Program-made: the position numbers and the translations under genes
Assembly (NCBI GenBank): GCA_051660685.1
Contig: JBOFQB010000061.1
Location: 1-28,071, forward strand
Source of the DNA: JAVBSX01 sp051660685
GTDB lineage: Bacteria; Planctomycetota; Planctomycetia; Pirellulales; Thermoguttaceae
Length of the DNA: 28,071 nt
Direction of reading: 5' to 3'
Part shown: piece after piece, positions 8,837-16,532 of the stretch
Position numbering within the stretch: position 1 is the stretch's first letter
How the letters are laid out: every line of letters begins with the position of its first letter
Notes under the pieces: generated by a model
Told to the model about the DNA's origin: nothing
Databases searched by the model: none
Seen by the model: the letters and a program-made list of their open reading frames with translations, nothing else

Positions 8837-10840
8837 ATGACAGACATATCGATTGAAGAACTGACGCAAAGGGCCCTACATGTTGGTATATTGACACAAG
8901 CCCAACTTCAGGAGGTACGTCGGATGTTTGGTCCGGGCGATCCTGATTCGACCCGATTTTTGCAGGAACTGCAACGACTTGGTTTTTTGACAAATTATCA
9001 AATAGATCGTTTACAGAGTCGTGAAACGACCGGTTTCTTTTTTGGTGATTACAAGGTTTTATATCGAATTGGCGCAGGTTCTTTTGCCCGAGTCTTTCGC
9101 GCAACACACCAAACAACCGGGAAAATTGTCGCGTTGAAAGTCCTGCGCAGTCGTTTTAATGATGATTCGGCAATCATCAATCATTTTGTGCATGAAGCAG
9201 AAATGGGAATCAGTCTGCGACATCCCAACATTGTGCCCATTTTTGAGGTCAAGTCCACAAAAGATGCCAGTTACATGGTTATGGATTTTGTTGAGGGGCA
9301 GACGTTGCGCGATTTTGTGAAAACAAGGAAAAAAGTGGATTCCAAGGTTGCGACCCGAATTATTACCGATGTTTGTAATGGACTCGATTATGCGTCAAAA
9401 CGCGGGGTTTTACATCGTGATTTGAAGTTGAGCAATGTTCTTCTTTCAAGTATGGGCAAAGCAATGCTTGTTGATTTTGGTCTCGCCGCAATCATGGAAA
9501 ATGAAGCGGGGTTTGCAGGACTAAAAAATCAACGGTCCATTGACTATGCTGTTCTTGAAAACACGACGAATGTCCGACGAGATGATTCGAGAAGTGACAT
9601 TTTTTTTCTGGGGTGTATGTACTATCATCTTCTAACAGGTGAACCCCCTTTAACGGAAACGAAAGATCGGGTCAAACGGTCAGACAAAAACCGGTTTTAC
9701 CAGATAAAACCCTTATTGGGTTTGGAACCCGGGATTCCTTGGGCAGTCAACGCAATCGTCCAAAAAGCAATGTCCCTTGATGTCAATCGACGTTTTCAGA
9801 CAATGGGGGAAATACTCCTAGAGCTTGAATCATGTGCCCGGCGATTAGCAGATGGAACGGCGAATCAGGAGAATCCGTCTGCAACGCTTGAGAGTGAGAC
9901 GGTCCGCAATTCCTCCGTTTCTCCTGAATCCCAACACTGTTTGATGATTGTGGAATCGAACCCCGAACTGCAAACTGTTTTCCGTGAATCACTCAAAAAG
10001 GCGGGATACAAGGTTTTGCTCGCTTCTTCAGCCGAACGTGCTGTTGATCGTTTGTTAGATGACAATCAAGTTGCTGATTTAGTGATTTTCAACGCCCAAT
10101 ATCTCGGTCGGGCTGCTTTGGACGGTTATAACCGACTTGCATTGGACGGATACAGTCGGAGTATTCCCCTGTTGCTTCTTGTCGAAGAACGGCAATTGGA
10201 ACTGTTAAGCGACATTACCCGGGATGAACAACACCATATTCTGGTTTTACCTCTTTCTCTCAAACAGTTGAAAGAGACAATCGCCAAACTCTTGTCAAAA
10301 AATCCCAAAGAATCGGCGAGAACGGGGGAAATTCCACAATTCATTGAATTACCCTCTTTTGTTTCTGAACCGGAAGAATCCGACAAATCGAACGAGTTGG
10401 AAGTATCAAACAACAAGGTGAATGAGGAAGACGGAGAGGAAGAAGACGTTGATGAAGAACCGTCTGATTGTTCGGACTCAAAAGTAACCGGATACAAGGA
10501 CATTCTGTCGCAAGAACATGTCGAAGAAAACCGTCAAAGTGACGCTCTGTTTGAGAATGCTATTTCGTCCATTCATCTGAATGGTCCGACATCGGCAAGG
10601 ACACCCTCTTCAAGGGAAAAGCGAATGTCTTTTTCAACGGAAACGCGAACCTCTTCTCCCGTTGAAAAGGAACTGAAATGGGGACCGATTTCTTTCCCGT
10701 TAAGTGAGAATGTGACGAACCAAGAATTGCGAGCCGGGTTGAATGCTGTTCAAGAACAGTTAAACTTGATACAGAAGTACCTGAATGAACTTGCAAGCCG
10801 ACTTGAGCAGGACGAAGTGGACCAAAACGAGCGGGACTGA
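8837..10840 (+). CDS. Ser/Thr protein kinase with degenerate receiver-like domain
   Basis: The 667-residue protein (ATG at 8837) starts with a 'FLQELQRLGFLTNYQIDRL' segment common in planctomycete kinases. The kinase domain is about residues 71-345: glycine loop GAGSFARV (79-86), Lys101 in VALK, HRDLKLSN with catalytic Asp195, DFG at 213-215, and SDIFFLG in place of the usual SDIYSLG. The usual APE reads VLE. The key catalytic residues are intact, so it is probably active. A receiver-like fold follows (about 367-487, LMIVESNPELQTVFRESLKKAGYKV in outline), but the acidic pair is ES, the phospho-acceptor Asp is replaced in 'LVIFNAQ', and the conserved Lys is missing in 'VLPLS'. Then an acidic linker and a C-terminal coiled coil (about 620-660). 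No transmembrane segment is evident. The stop codon overlaps the start of a 15-bp tandem array. Confidence 0.9.
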   Translation: MTDISIEELTQRALHVGILTQAQLQEVRRMFGPGDPDSTRFLQELQRLGFLTNYQIDRLQSRETTGFFFGDYKVLYRIGAGSFARVFRATHQTTGKIVALKVLRSRFNDDSAIINHFVHEAEMGISLRHPNIVPIFEVKSTKDASYMVMDFVEGQTLRDFVKTRKKVDSKVATRIITDVCNGLDYASKRGVLHRDLKLSNVLLSSMGKAMLVDFGLAAIMENEAGFAGLKNQRSIDYAVLENTTNVRRDDSRSDIFFLGCMYYHLLTGEPPLTETKDRVKRSDKNRFYQIKPLLGLEPGIPWAVNAIVQKAMSLDVNRRFQTMGEILLELESCARRLADGTANQENPSATLESETVRNSSVSPESQHCLMIVESNPELQTVFRESLKKAGYKVLLASSAERAVDRLLDDNQVADLVIFNAQYLGRAALDGYNRLALDGYSRSIPLLLLVEERQLELLSDITRDEQHHILVLPLSLKQLKETIAKLLSKNPKESARTGEIPQFIELPSFVSEPEESDKSNELEVSNNKVNEEDGEEEDVDEEPSDCSDSKVTGYKDILSQEHVEENRQSDALFENAISSIHLNGPTSARTPSSREKRMSFSTETRTSSPVEKELKWGPISFPLSENVTNQELRAGLNAVQEQLNLIQKYLNELASRLEQDEVDQNERD

Positions 10841-10974
10841 CGCAAACCGGGTTGACACAAATTGGGACCGACACAAACCGGGTTGACACAAATCGGGTTG
10901 ACACAAATCGGGTTGACACAAATCGGGTTGACACAAAGCGGGTTGACACAAAGCGGGTTGACACAAAGCGGGGT
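10839..10974 (+). repeat. 15-bp tandem repeat array (nine units)
   Basis: Nine near-identical units of GACACAAATCGGGTT start at 10839, 10854, 10870, 10885, 10900, 10915, 10930, 10945 and 10960. The second unit is one base longer. Units 7-9 carry AAG in place of AAT, and the first three are the most diverged, so the array seems to have grown towards cysE. Each junction makes TTGACA, identical to a sigma-70 -35 hexamer. The array begins inside the kinase stop codon and ends 43 bp before cysE. The end of the kinase coding region (GACCAAAACGAGCGGGACT) looks like an older, degenerate unit. Confidence 0.92.
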
Positions 10975-11017
10975 CAGGATAAACCAGATCAATTGAACGA
11001 GGAGTAGAATTTCCAAG

Positions 11018-11944
11018 ATGACACTGAACATACGTCCGAAAGGAATCGTCCATGAAATGACAGAGCGAATTGTGCAGTCGTATACGGATGAAGGATCAAT
11101 CCAACACCTCGATCATTGCCCGCTCCCGAATTACGAAACTGTTCAATCCATTCTCGATGATCTCAGAGAACTCCTTTTTCCCGGTTATCGTCGACGGTCC
11201 CGATTGCATGTCAACAACGTTTTATATCATGTGGGAGACATCGTTGACCGTCTGTTGGAACGATTGACACTTCAGATTTCAAGGGCTTGGTGTCATTCTC
11301 AAGGTCAAAATTTCGTCTGTTCGCCCGAAAAACGCTTTGAAAATGAACAATGGGGCGAAGAAAAAGCGGTCAGTTTTTTGAACCAGATTCCAGAAATCCG
11401 ACGTATTTTGGCAACAGATGTGAACGCCGCATTTGCGGGGGACCCTGCTTGTAAATCAAAAGATGAGGTTATTTTCTGTTATCCCGGTTTAGAAGCAATT
11501 ACGATTTACCGATTAGCCCATACACTTCATGTTTTAGGGGTTCCTCTGATTCCAAGAATGATGACCGAACAGGCACATCGTGTAACGGGGATTGACATAC
11601 ACCCGGGCGCAACGATTGGGGAGCACTTCTTCATCGATCACGGAACCGGGGTCGTTATAGGTGAAACCTGCATCATTGGTAATTGGGTCAAACTGTATCA
11701 AGGGGTTACTCTTGGGGCATTAAGTTTTCCGAAAGATGAAACAGGACAATTGATTCGGACGACAAAGCGACATCCGACGATTGAGGATAATGTTGTGATT
11801 TATGCAAACGCAACGGTTTTGGGAGGAGATACGGTTGTTGGACATGATTCCGTAATCGGTTCCAGTGTTTGGTTGACACATTCGGTTGCGCCCGGGACTG
11901 TTGTTATGATCGAAAAACCGAATCTGAAAATTCGTCAGCATTGA
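11018..11944 (+). CDS. cysE: Serine O-acetyltransferase
   Basis: The 308-residue enzyme makes O-acetylserine from serine and acetyl-CoA, the first step of cysteine synthesis. The C-terminal half is a left-handed beta helix with typical SAT sequence: 'EQAHRVTGIDIHPGATIGEHFFIDHGTGVVIGETCIIG' in outline (about 184-221), then 'LYQGVTLGALSF' and 'TIEDNVVIYANATVLGGDTVVG'. The N-terminal helical domain ends with 'AITIYRLAHTLH'. The extended N-terminus resembles the longer EpsC-type SATs. A GAGGAG lies 13 bases before the ATG, rather far; ATG at 11057 is an alternative start. The upstream DNA is the 15-bp TTGACA array, which may affect its expression. Confidence 0.93.
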   Translation: MTLNIRPKGIVHEMTERIVQSYTDEGSIQHLDHCPLPNYETVQSILDDLRELLFPGYRRRSRLHVNNVLYHVGDIVDRLLERLTLQISRAWCHSQGQNFVCSPEKRFENEQWGEEKAVSFLNQIPEIRRILATDVNAAFAGDPACKSKDEVIFCYPGLEAITIYRLAHTLHVLGVPLIPRMMTEQAHRVTGIDIHPGATIGEHFFIDHGTGVVIGETCIIGNWVKLYQGVTLGALSFPKDETGQLIRTTKRHPTIEDNVVIYANATVLGGDTVVGHDSVIGSSVWLTHSVAPGTVVMIEKPNLKIRQH

Positions 11945-11970
11945 CATTCGGGCTGATTCCAGATAGGACC

Positions 11971-12080
11971 GAACACTGTTCAGAACGCGCGATACGTTGT
12001 ATCGCGGCTCAACAGAGAACTCCTTCCTCCCTAATCCCTATCCCCCAACCCCTATTCCCTATCTCCTACCTTCTTTGACA
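11971..12080. repeat. Dispersed palindromic repeat with pyrimidine tract, copy B
   Basis: Between cysE and the GHMP kinase lie GAACACTGTTC (11971-11981), then the perfect palindrome CGCGATACGTTGTATCGCG (11988-12006), then a pyrimidine-rich tract of about 60 bp (12018-12076) ending in CTCCTACCTTCTTT. The same three modules (GAACA-TGTTC, CGCGATAC stem, pyrimidine/purine tract) recur at 4379-4584 in a different order. Confidence 0.75.
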
Positions 12081-12105
12081 AAACACGAACTTGGAGAGTT
12101 TGAAT

Positions 12106-13104
12106 ATGACATTGATTACACAACAGGCATTTGCGCGAGCCGGTTTACTTGGAAACCCCTCAGACGGTTATCATGGAAAAGTTATTTCGGCAATCGTCCG
12201 AAATTTTTCCGCCAAAGTAACCCTAAGCGATTGGGATTTGGTCCACATCGTCGCCAATCGGGATGATGAACGATCATACCGTTCCGTCAATGAATTGGTT
12301 CAGGACGTGAAAACACGGGGATATTACGGCGGAATCCGTCTGATTAAGGCTGCAATCAAAGGTTTCGTCGAATACTGTCGTCAACGTCAAATGACATTGC
12401 ACGACAAGAATTTCTCGATTCAGTATGAAACAACGATTCCCCGTCAGGTCGGTTTGGCGGGTTCGAGTGCAATCATTGTCGCAACAATGAGAGCACTTAT
12501 GGAATTTTACGGTCGAACGATTCCCAAACGGGTTCTCCCCTCGCTTGTCCTTTCGATAGAACGGGAAGAACTTGGAATCCCGGCCGGACTTCAGGATCGT
12601 GTCATTCAGGTCTATGAAGGAGCGGTCTACATGGATTTCAGTCAAATGGAATTTGTGGACGGTTTTCTTTGCGGACGGTATGAGGTCATTGACCCGGAAA
12701 ATCTGCCCCCTCTTTATGTTGGGTATTCCTCGGAATTGGGGGAACCGACCGAAATTTTTCACAACAATTTACGTCAACGCTTTAACAGCGGGGAATTGGC
12801 GGTTGTTGACGCGATGAAACATTTGGCGGAACTGGCGCAAAAGGGCAAGACAGCGATTGAGAAAAGGGATTCGTCCGCCTTTTCCCGCATGATGAATGAG
12901 AATTTTGACATTCGCCGTTCTATCTGCAAAATTCCTCAAGATCAAATAGAAATGGTCGAACATGCCCGAAAATCAGGCGTTTCTGCCAAATTTACAGGAA
13001 GTGGAGGAGCAATCGTTGGTCTCTTTGAAACCGCAGAACAATTCAAACACCTTCAAGAGCAGATGCAGGAACACGGTTATGGTTGTGTCGAAGTTCTGGT
13101 ATAA
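12106..13104 (+). CDS. GHMP family sugar kinase, glucuronokinase-like
   Basis: The 332-residue protein starts at the ATG at 12106, with GGAG 9 bases upstream. GHMP motifs are visible: N-terminal 'ARAGLLGNPSDGYHGK' (10-25), the ATP-binding motif 'PRQVGLAGSSA' (112-122) and 'FTGSGGA' (296-302). In detail it matches the pattern of plant glucuronokinase: 'LGNPSD', 'IPRQ.GL.GSSAI', 'ELGI.AGLQDRV.QVYEG.VYMDF'. Plant glucuronokinase phosphorylates D-glucuronate at C1 with ATP. The bacterial substrate may be another sugar acid or sugar; the sequence alone does not settle it. No nucleotide-sugar pyrophosphorylase is nearby. The gene stands alone between a repeat element and a toxin-antitoxin-like pair. 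Confidence 0.88.
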   Translation: MTLITQQAFARAGLLGNPSDGYHGKVISAIVRNFSAKVTLSDWDLVHIVANRDDERSYRSVNELVQDVKTRGYYGGIRLIKAAIKGFVEYCRQRQMTLHDKNFSIQYETTIPRQVGLAGSSAIIVATMRALMEFYGRTIPKRVLPSLVLSIEREELGIPAGLQDRVIQVYEGAVYMDFSQMEFVDGFLCGRYEVIDPENLPPLYVGYSSELGEPTEIFHNNLRQRFNSGELAVVDAMKHLAELAQKGKTAIEKRDSSAFSRMMNENFDIRRSICKIPQDQIEMVEHARKSGVSAKFTGSGGAIVGLFETAEQFKHLQEQMQEHGYGCVEVLV

Positions 13105-13174
13105 TGAGAATTCCGACCTCTTATGGGACTACGACAAACAAAATAGATTAAGGAATAAGAGTAAAGAGGAACAA

Positions 13175-13453
13175 ATGCACTTAACGGTTGAATTGGGTTA
13201 CAACGAAGTCCTCAGACTTGTTCGGCAATTGTCCGATTTCGATCAACAACGTCTCACACAAGAGTTAGGCGGAAATCAACGGACGACAACAGCAACATCG
13301 CAGTCGGTCTTGGCAGTCGCACAATCTTCTTTGAGTGAACAGGAAACTTTTCACCAGTTTTTACTGACCTTTCCCGTCCTTGATGAAGACAGTATCAACA
13401 AGATGTTAAGTGCAAAAGAGGAGGTTGACCAATGTCATCCCATGTCCTTGTAG
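13175..13453 (+). CDS. Antitoxin-like small protein upstream of PIN toxin
   Basis: The 92-residue protein starts at the ATG at 13175, with AGAGGA 5-10 bases upstream. The frame is open further left, into the GHMP kinase gene, but that part is in another frame of a real gene. The start 'MHLTVELGYNEVLRLVRQLSDFDQQRLTQEL' is typical of small helical proteins placed before PIN-domain toxins. The rest is polar, with a Thr/Ser/Gln-rich stretch. The last 22 bp overlap the start of the PIN gene, so the two are translationally coupled. No DNA-binding motif could be recognised. The antitoxin role is inferred from gene order. Confidence 0.75.
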   Translation: MHLTVELGYNEVLRLVRQLSDFDQQRLTQELGGNQRTTTATSQSVLAVAQSSLSEQETFHQFLLTFPVLDEDSINKMLSAKEEVDQCHPMSL

Positions 13454-13836
13454 ATTCCTGCGTTTATATCGATTTTTTCAGGACGAAAAATAAGTCCCAA
13501 ACTTTTTTTGTCAACCTCATCCGTCGTCAATTTCAGTGTTTCATCCCGACAATCGTCTATTTTGAAATTCTCGCCGGAATCAATGTTCGTAATGAACGAG
13601 TCATACGTCGGTTGTTGGATAACACAGTAAAATTGTCTTTTGACGAACAGGTCGCAGAACAGTCCGCCAACATGTCCATAAATCTGCGACGCAACCGAAT
13701 TCAATTGCCAAGTTCCGACCTGTTTATTGCGGCAACCGCTTTGTCCTACGATTTACCTCTTGCAACCCTAAACCGAAAACATTTTGAGCCGATTGAGGGT
13801 TTACAGTTGGTTTTGCCCGAACATTTAGAGCAGTAA
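13432..13836 (+). CDS. vapC: PIN domain ribonuclease toxin, VapC-like
   Basis: The 134-residue protein has the PIN-domain layout: Asp8 in 'VLVDSCVYIDFF', Glu45 in 'IVYFEILAG', Asp96 in 'PSSDLFIAATAL' and 'TLNRKHFEPIEGL' with Asn114, a common variant at the fourth position. VapC toxins are magnesium-dependent RNases that cut tRNA or rRNA and are held inactive by a partner antitoxin. The start has an excellent AGGAGG 8 bases upstream, inside the end of the preceding gene. Catalytic residues are complete, so the toxin appears intact. Confidence 0.9.
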   Translation: MSSHVLVDSCVYIDFFRTKNKSQTFFVNLIRRQFQCFIPTIVYFEILAGINVRNERVIRRLLDNTVKLSFDEQVAEQSANMSINLRRNRIQLPSSDLFIAATALSYDLPLATLNRKHFEPIEGLQLVLPEHLEQ

Positions 13837-13893
13837 AACTTTGATACTGCGTCCGCTCGTATACCAAAGGTGTCTATCTCCGTTATCTGAGTT

Positions 13894-14580
13894 ATGCTTG
13901 ATATTATTTATGAAGAAGGTCCGGTTCTTGCAATCAACAAACAGGCTGGTCTGTTGACCCAAGCACCTGTTGGAATTGACAGTCTTGAATTGCGTGTCAA
14001 ACAATACGTCAACGAAAAAGAGAATCGGGGCGAAAATGGTTATCTCGGCGTTCCACATCGTTTGGACCGTCCGGCGTCCGGGGTCATTTTGTTCGGAAAA
14101 CATTCCCGGGCAACACGGCGTATCTCCGAACAGTTTGAAGCCCGATTGATTGAAAAGAAGTATTGGGCTTGTGTGAGCGGAATTGTTGAACCGGATTCCG
14201 GGACATGGATCGATTATGTCCGCAAAATTCCAAATCAGGCACATGCCGAAATTGTTCTCCCGATTGATCCGCTCGCAAGAGAAGCGATTCTGCATTACCG
14301 TGTTCTCCAACGTTTTTCTTGGGGAACTTGGTTAGAAATCGAACTGGAAACCGGGCGAATGCACCAAATCCGTCTTCAAGCGTCCTCGCGCGGTTTTCCC
14401 CTACTCGGCGATTCTCAATACGGCTCGACAGTCCATTTCGGTCCCCCAATCGAGGATTACCGACTTGCTCCAATCGCTTTACATGCTCGTTCCATCCTCT
14501 TTCATCATCCTATGACCCGGGAACCGGTTCATCTGACTGCTGATATTTCGGATATTTGGAAACAGACAATTGGTTGGTGA
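13894..14580 (+). CDS. RluA-family RNA pseudouridine synthase
   Basis: The 228-residue protein has the RluA catalytic motif 'HRLDRPASGV' with catalytic Asp58, preceded by 'VLAINKQAGLLTQAP' and followed by 'LIEKKYWACVSG' and 'LETGRMHQIRLQ', all family hallmarks. These enzymes turn uridine into pseudouridine at fixed sites in rRNA or tRNA. There is no N-terminal S4 domain, so it is the short form of the family; the RNA target cannot be told from sequence. No clear Shine-Dalgarno precedes the ATG. It is convergent with the DUF1571 gene, 25 bp away. Confidence 0.93.
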   Translation: MLDIIYEEGPVLAINKQAGLLTQAPVGIDSLELRVKQYVNEKENRGENGYLGVPHRLDRPASGVILFGKHSRATRRISEQFEARLIEKKYWACVSGIVEPDSGTWIDYVRKIPNQAHAEIVLPIDPLAREAILHYRVLQRFSWGTWLEIELETGRMHQIRLQASSRGFPLLGDSQYGSTVHFGPPIEDYRLAPIALHARSILFHHPMTREPVHLTADISDIWKQTIGW

Positions 14581-14605
14581 TTGACTATCTGGACCGTTTC
14601 CAACC

Positions 14606-15481
14606 TCATTTGGGGTAATCATACGCCGGATTGTTCACGTCAAAATCCTTGTCCGTCAACCCCACATTGAGTCGCAATTTCTGATATGTGTACGCCTCAA
14701 TCAACGGCGGAGCTTGACCGGCTGCAATTTCCACTTCACTCGGCCAAGTATACGACTCATAACGCAAAGGAATATTGTATTCATTGTCAACGATAATTTG
14801 GGCAATATAAAACTTAAAGGTTTTGCGCGGAACGGGATGTGTGACCCTGATAAGCGTACAATCACGTTCGTCCATCTTGACCCCTTCATAATACTCCACA
14901 TTACATTCACCATATTGGACATCCCGTTCACCAACATCAACCAGTTTGTCAACAAGATTGAGCAAACCAACATCGGTAATCGGGTATTTGTTTCCTTGCA
15001 TTGCAATCATCCCTTCTGGGGACAATTTCAAGGTTCCAAGCCGTTTTTTCAGACCGGTTCCATGTGCGAGAATGTCTTCATCATTCTGACCCCGAATATA
15101 AATTGCTTCTTGTCCGGCAACAGCGCGGGGCCAACGAAACTTGATATACACACTAAACGGTTCATGCCGGACCTTAATGTCCATCATTTGTGCATCCTGC
15201 AACTCCCCGTTAATGCTCTCCTGCTTCGTAAAAACGGCGGTATAGTCTTTCAGCTTTTCAATGTTGGGACGACCTCGATAAGCCCAATGTAAAACGGGAA
15301 TCAGCGGATGTTCCCCCTCCTTATCCTGAGTTTCACCCCCAGTAATCATTGCTTTTCCCCCACTTAAGCTCCCAACCGTTGCATTTTCCGTTGGAGAACT
15401 TTCAATCGTCGAGGTTTCAGCAAAAAGCCGATTGGAAAGAAACAGTAAGACAACCAAGATACCTGATAAGACTCTCTTCAT
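14606..15481 (-). CDS. DUF1571 secreted protein
   Basis: The 291-residue protein starts with a signal peptide (MKRVLSGILVVLLFLSNRLFA). After a 30-residue polar linker comes a DUF1571 domain: 'LKDYTAVFTKQESINGEL', 'VRHEPFSVYIKF', 'GQEAIYIRGQND', 'GTGLKKRLG' and 'IPLRYESYTWP'. The family is typical of planctomycetes and related groups and has a LolA/outer-membrane-lipoprotein-sorting-like pattern of strands; its role is not established. AGGA about 10 bases before the ATG supports the start. Upstream is a 400-bp gap with a palindromic repeat. Confidence 0.9.
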   Translation of the reverse strand: MKRVLSGILVVLLFLSNRLFAETSTIESSPTENATVGSLSGGKAMITGGETQDKEGEHPLIPVLHWAYRGRPNIEKLKDYTAVFTKQESINGELQDAQMMDIKVRHEPFSVYIKFRWPRAVAGQEAIYIRGQNDEDILAHGTGLKKRLGTLKLSPEGMIAMQGNKYPITDVGLLNLVDKLVDVGERDVQYGECNVEYYEGVKMDERDCTLIRVTHPVPRKTFKFYIAQIIVDNEYNIPLRYESYTWPSEVEIAAGQAPPLIEAYTYQKLRLNVGLTDKDFDVNNPAYDYPK

Positions 15482-15881
15482 GTTTCATCCTGAAAATTTG
15501 AGGGGATCAGCGTTTATACCGTCATCTGCGACAAAGGGACGTTTTTCCCGCTTGCAGAATCTGTCATGTCAGTTCTCCAATCGTTCAAAACAAGCCGATT
15601 GTGACGGGCGAGGTATAGGTGCAAAACAACACTCAGTGTGTTTTGCGGTTTGGAACGCGCGACATGTTGTATTGCGGCAAAACGGGATACACGCCCGGTT
15701 GTGTCGTCTATATCGCCCCAAATGATGTCGGTGATTGACTGATTTTTGGTCATAAACGAGGGGTTCTTCATTGAACATTCTCAGGTTGAGGGTACAATAG
15801 GCATAGTCGATATAATCGTTGACGTTGAACAACAGCGTTTTGTTCTCAAAGACCGGCATGAATTATTGAAAGGAGAAAAAC
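15482..15881. other. Intergenic region between divergent DUF1571 and hydrolase genes
   Basis: This is about 400 bp with no gene that I can support. It holds an imperfect hairpin at 15621-15646 (GCAAAACAACACT against AGTGTGTTTTGC, one bulged base) without a T-run, and palindromic repeat copy D at 15653-15682. A 61-codon frame at 15746-15931 has no start signal and overlaps the hydrolase; it is probably chance. Confidence 0.55.
15653..15682. repeat. Dispersed palindromic repeat, copy D (diverged)
   Basis: GGAACGCGCGACATGTTGTATTGCGG follows the pattern of copies A and B but with changes in the stem at 15658-15676, so the palindrome is imperfect. The flanking GAACGCGCGA and GCGGCAAAAC match copies A (reverse complement) and B. 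Confidence 0.6.
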
Positions 15882-16532
15882 TTGTCCCAATCGGCAATAC
15901 ACATTTTATCCGCATTGTCCAGTATTTGTGAAGAATCTTCCTATATTGTCTATACTGCCAATCATGGTGATTGTGTCGTTATTGACCCCGGAATTGACAC
16001 TTATGAACTGGTTGAAAAACTTGAGCAACACCGATTGCGTCCAATTGCCTTACTTATTACACATGGACATTACGATCATATTGGGGGGATTGATGTTCTG
16101 CGTGAAAAATGGCCGGGTTGCTCCATTATGACCAGTCCCAAAGAAGCGGATAAATTGGTCAATCCCGCCCTCAATCTGTCGGAATTTTTCGGTTATCCCA
16201 AAAGAACAGCACCTGCCGACCGACTTCTTCAGTCAGGTGAGGTGTTGGAATTGGCGGGAATCACTTTTGAAGTTTTTGAGATTCCAGGACACAGTGCAGG
16301 ACATCTTGCTTTTTTGATCAAATCGGTCAGCCCCTATCTGATGTTTGTTGGAGACATCATTTTTTCGGGGAGTGTTGGTCGATCTGACTTCAATGACGGA
16401 GATTCGTTTCAACTGATTTCGGGGATCAGGGAAAAAATACTGACATTGCCGGATGATACTCTTTTGTATCCCGGACATGGACCGAAAACGACCGTTGGAC
16501 GTGAGAAACAGTTCAATCCGTTTCTCCGTTAG
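15882..16532 (+). CDS. Metallo-beta-lactamase fold hydrolase (glyoxalase II-like)
   Basis: The 216-residue enzyme has the zinc motif THGHYDH (His61, His63, Asp65, His66), 'IPGHSAGH' with His137, Asp158 in 'FVGDIIFSGSVGRSDF' and His199 in 'LYPGHGPKTTVGREKQFNPFL'. This is the pattern of the hydroxyacylglutathione hydrolase-like group, which hydrolyses thioesters or related compounds using two metal ions. The true substrate is unknown. The chosen start is a TTG at 15882: AAAGGAG lies 6-7 bases upstream and there is no ATG in frame before the first motif. It is convergent with the ThiF-like gene, and their stop codons overlap by 4 bp. Confidence 0.92.
   Translation: MSQSAIHILSALSSICEESSYIVYTANHGDCVVIDPGIDTYELVEKLEQHRLRPIALLITHGHYDHIGGIDVLREKWPGCSIMTSPKEADKLVNPALNLSEFFGYPKRTAPADRLLQSGEVLELAGITFEVFEIPGHSAGHLAFLIKSVSPYLMFVGDIIFSGSVGRSDFNDGDSFQLISGIREKILTLPDDTLLYPGHGPKTTVGREKQFNPFLR

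Noticed and set aside
10560..11053. Minus-strand frames encoding FVSTR- or LCQPA-type peptide repeats
   Set aside because: They are antisense readings of the 15-bp array (10839-10974) and the kinase end. A repeat whose period is a multiple of three opens several frames; there are no ribosome sites and no homologous pattern.
15746..15931. 61-codon plus-strand frame upstream of the metallo-hydrolase
   Set aside because: It overlaps the hydrolase start by 50 bp and has no start signal of its own, whereas the hydrolase start has a strong ribosome site.
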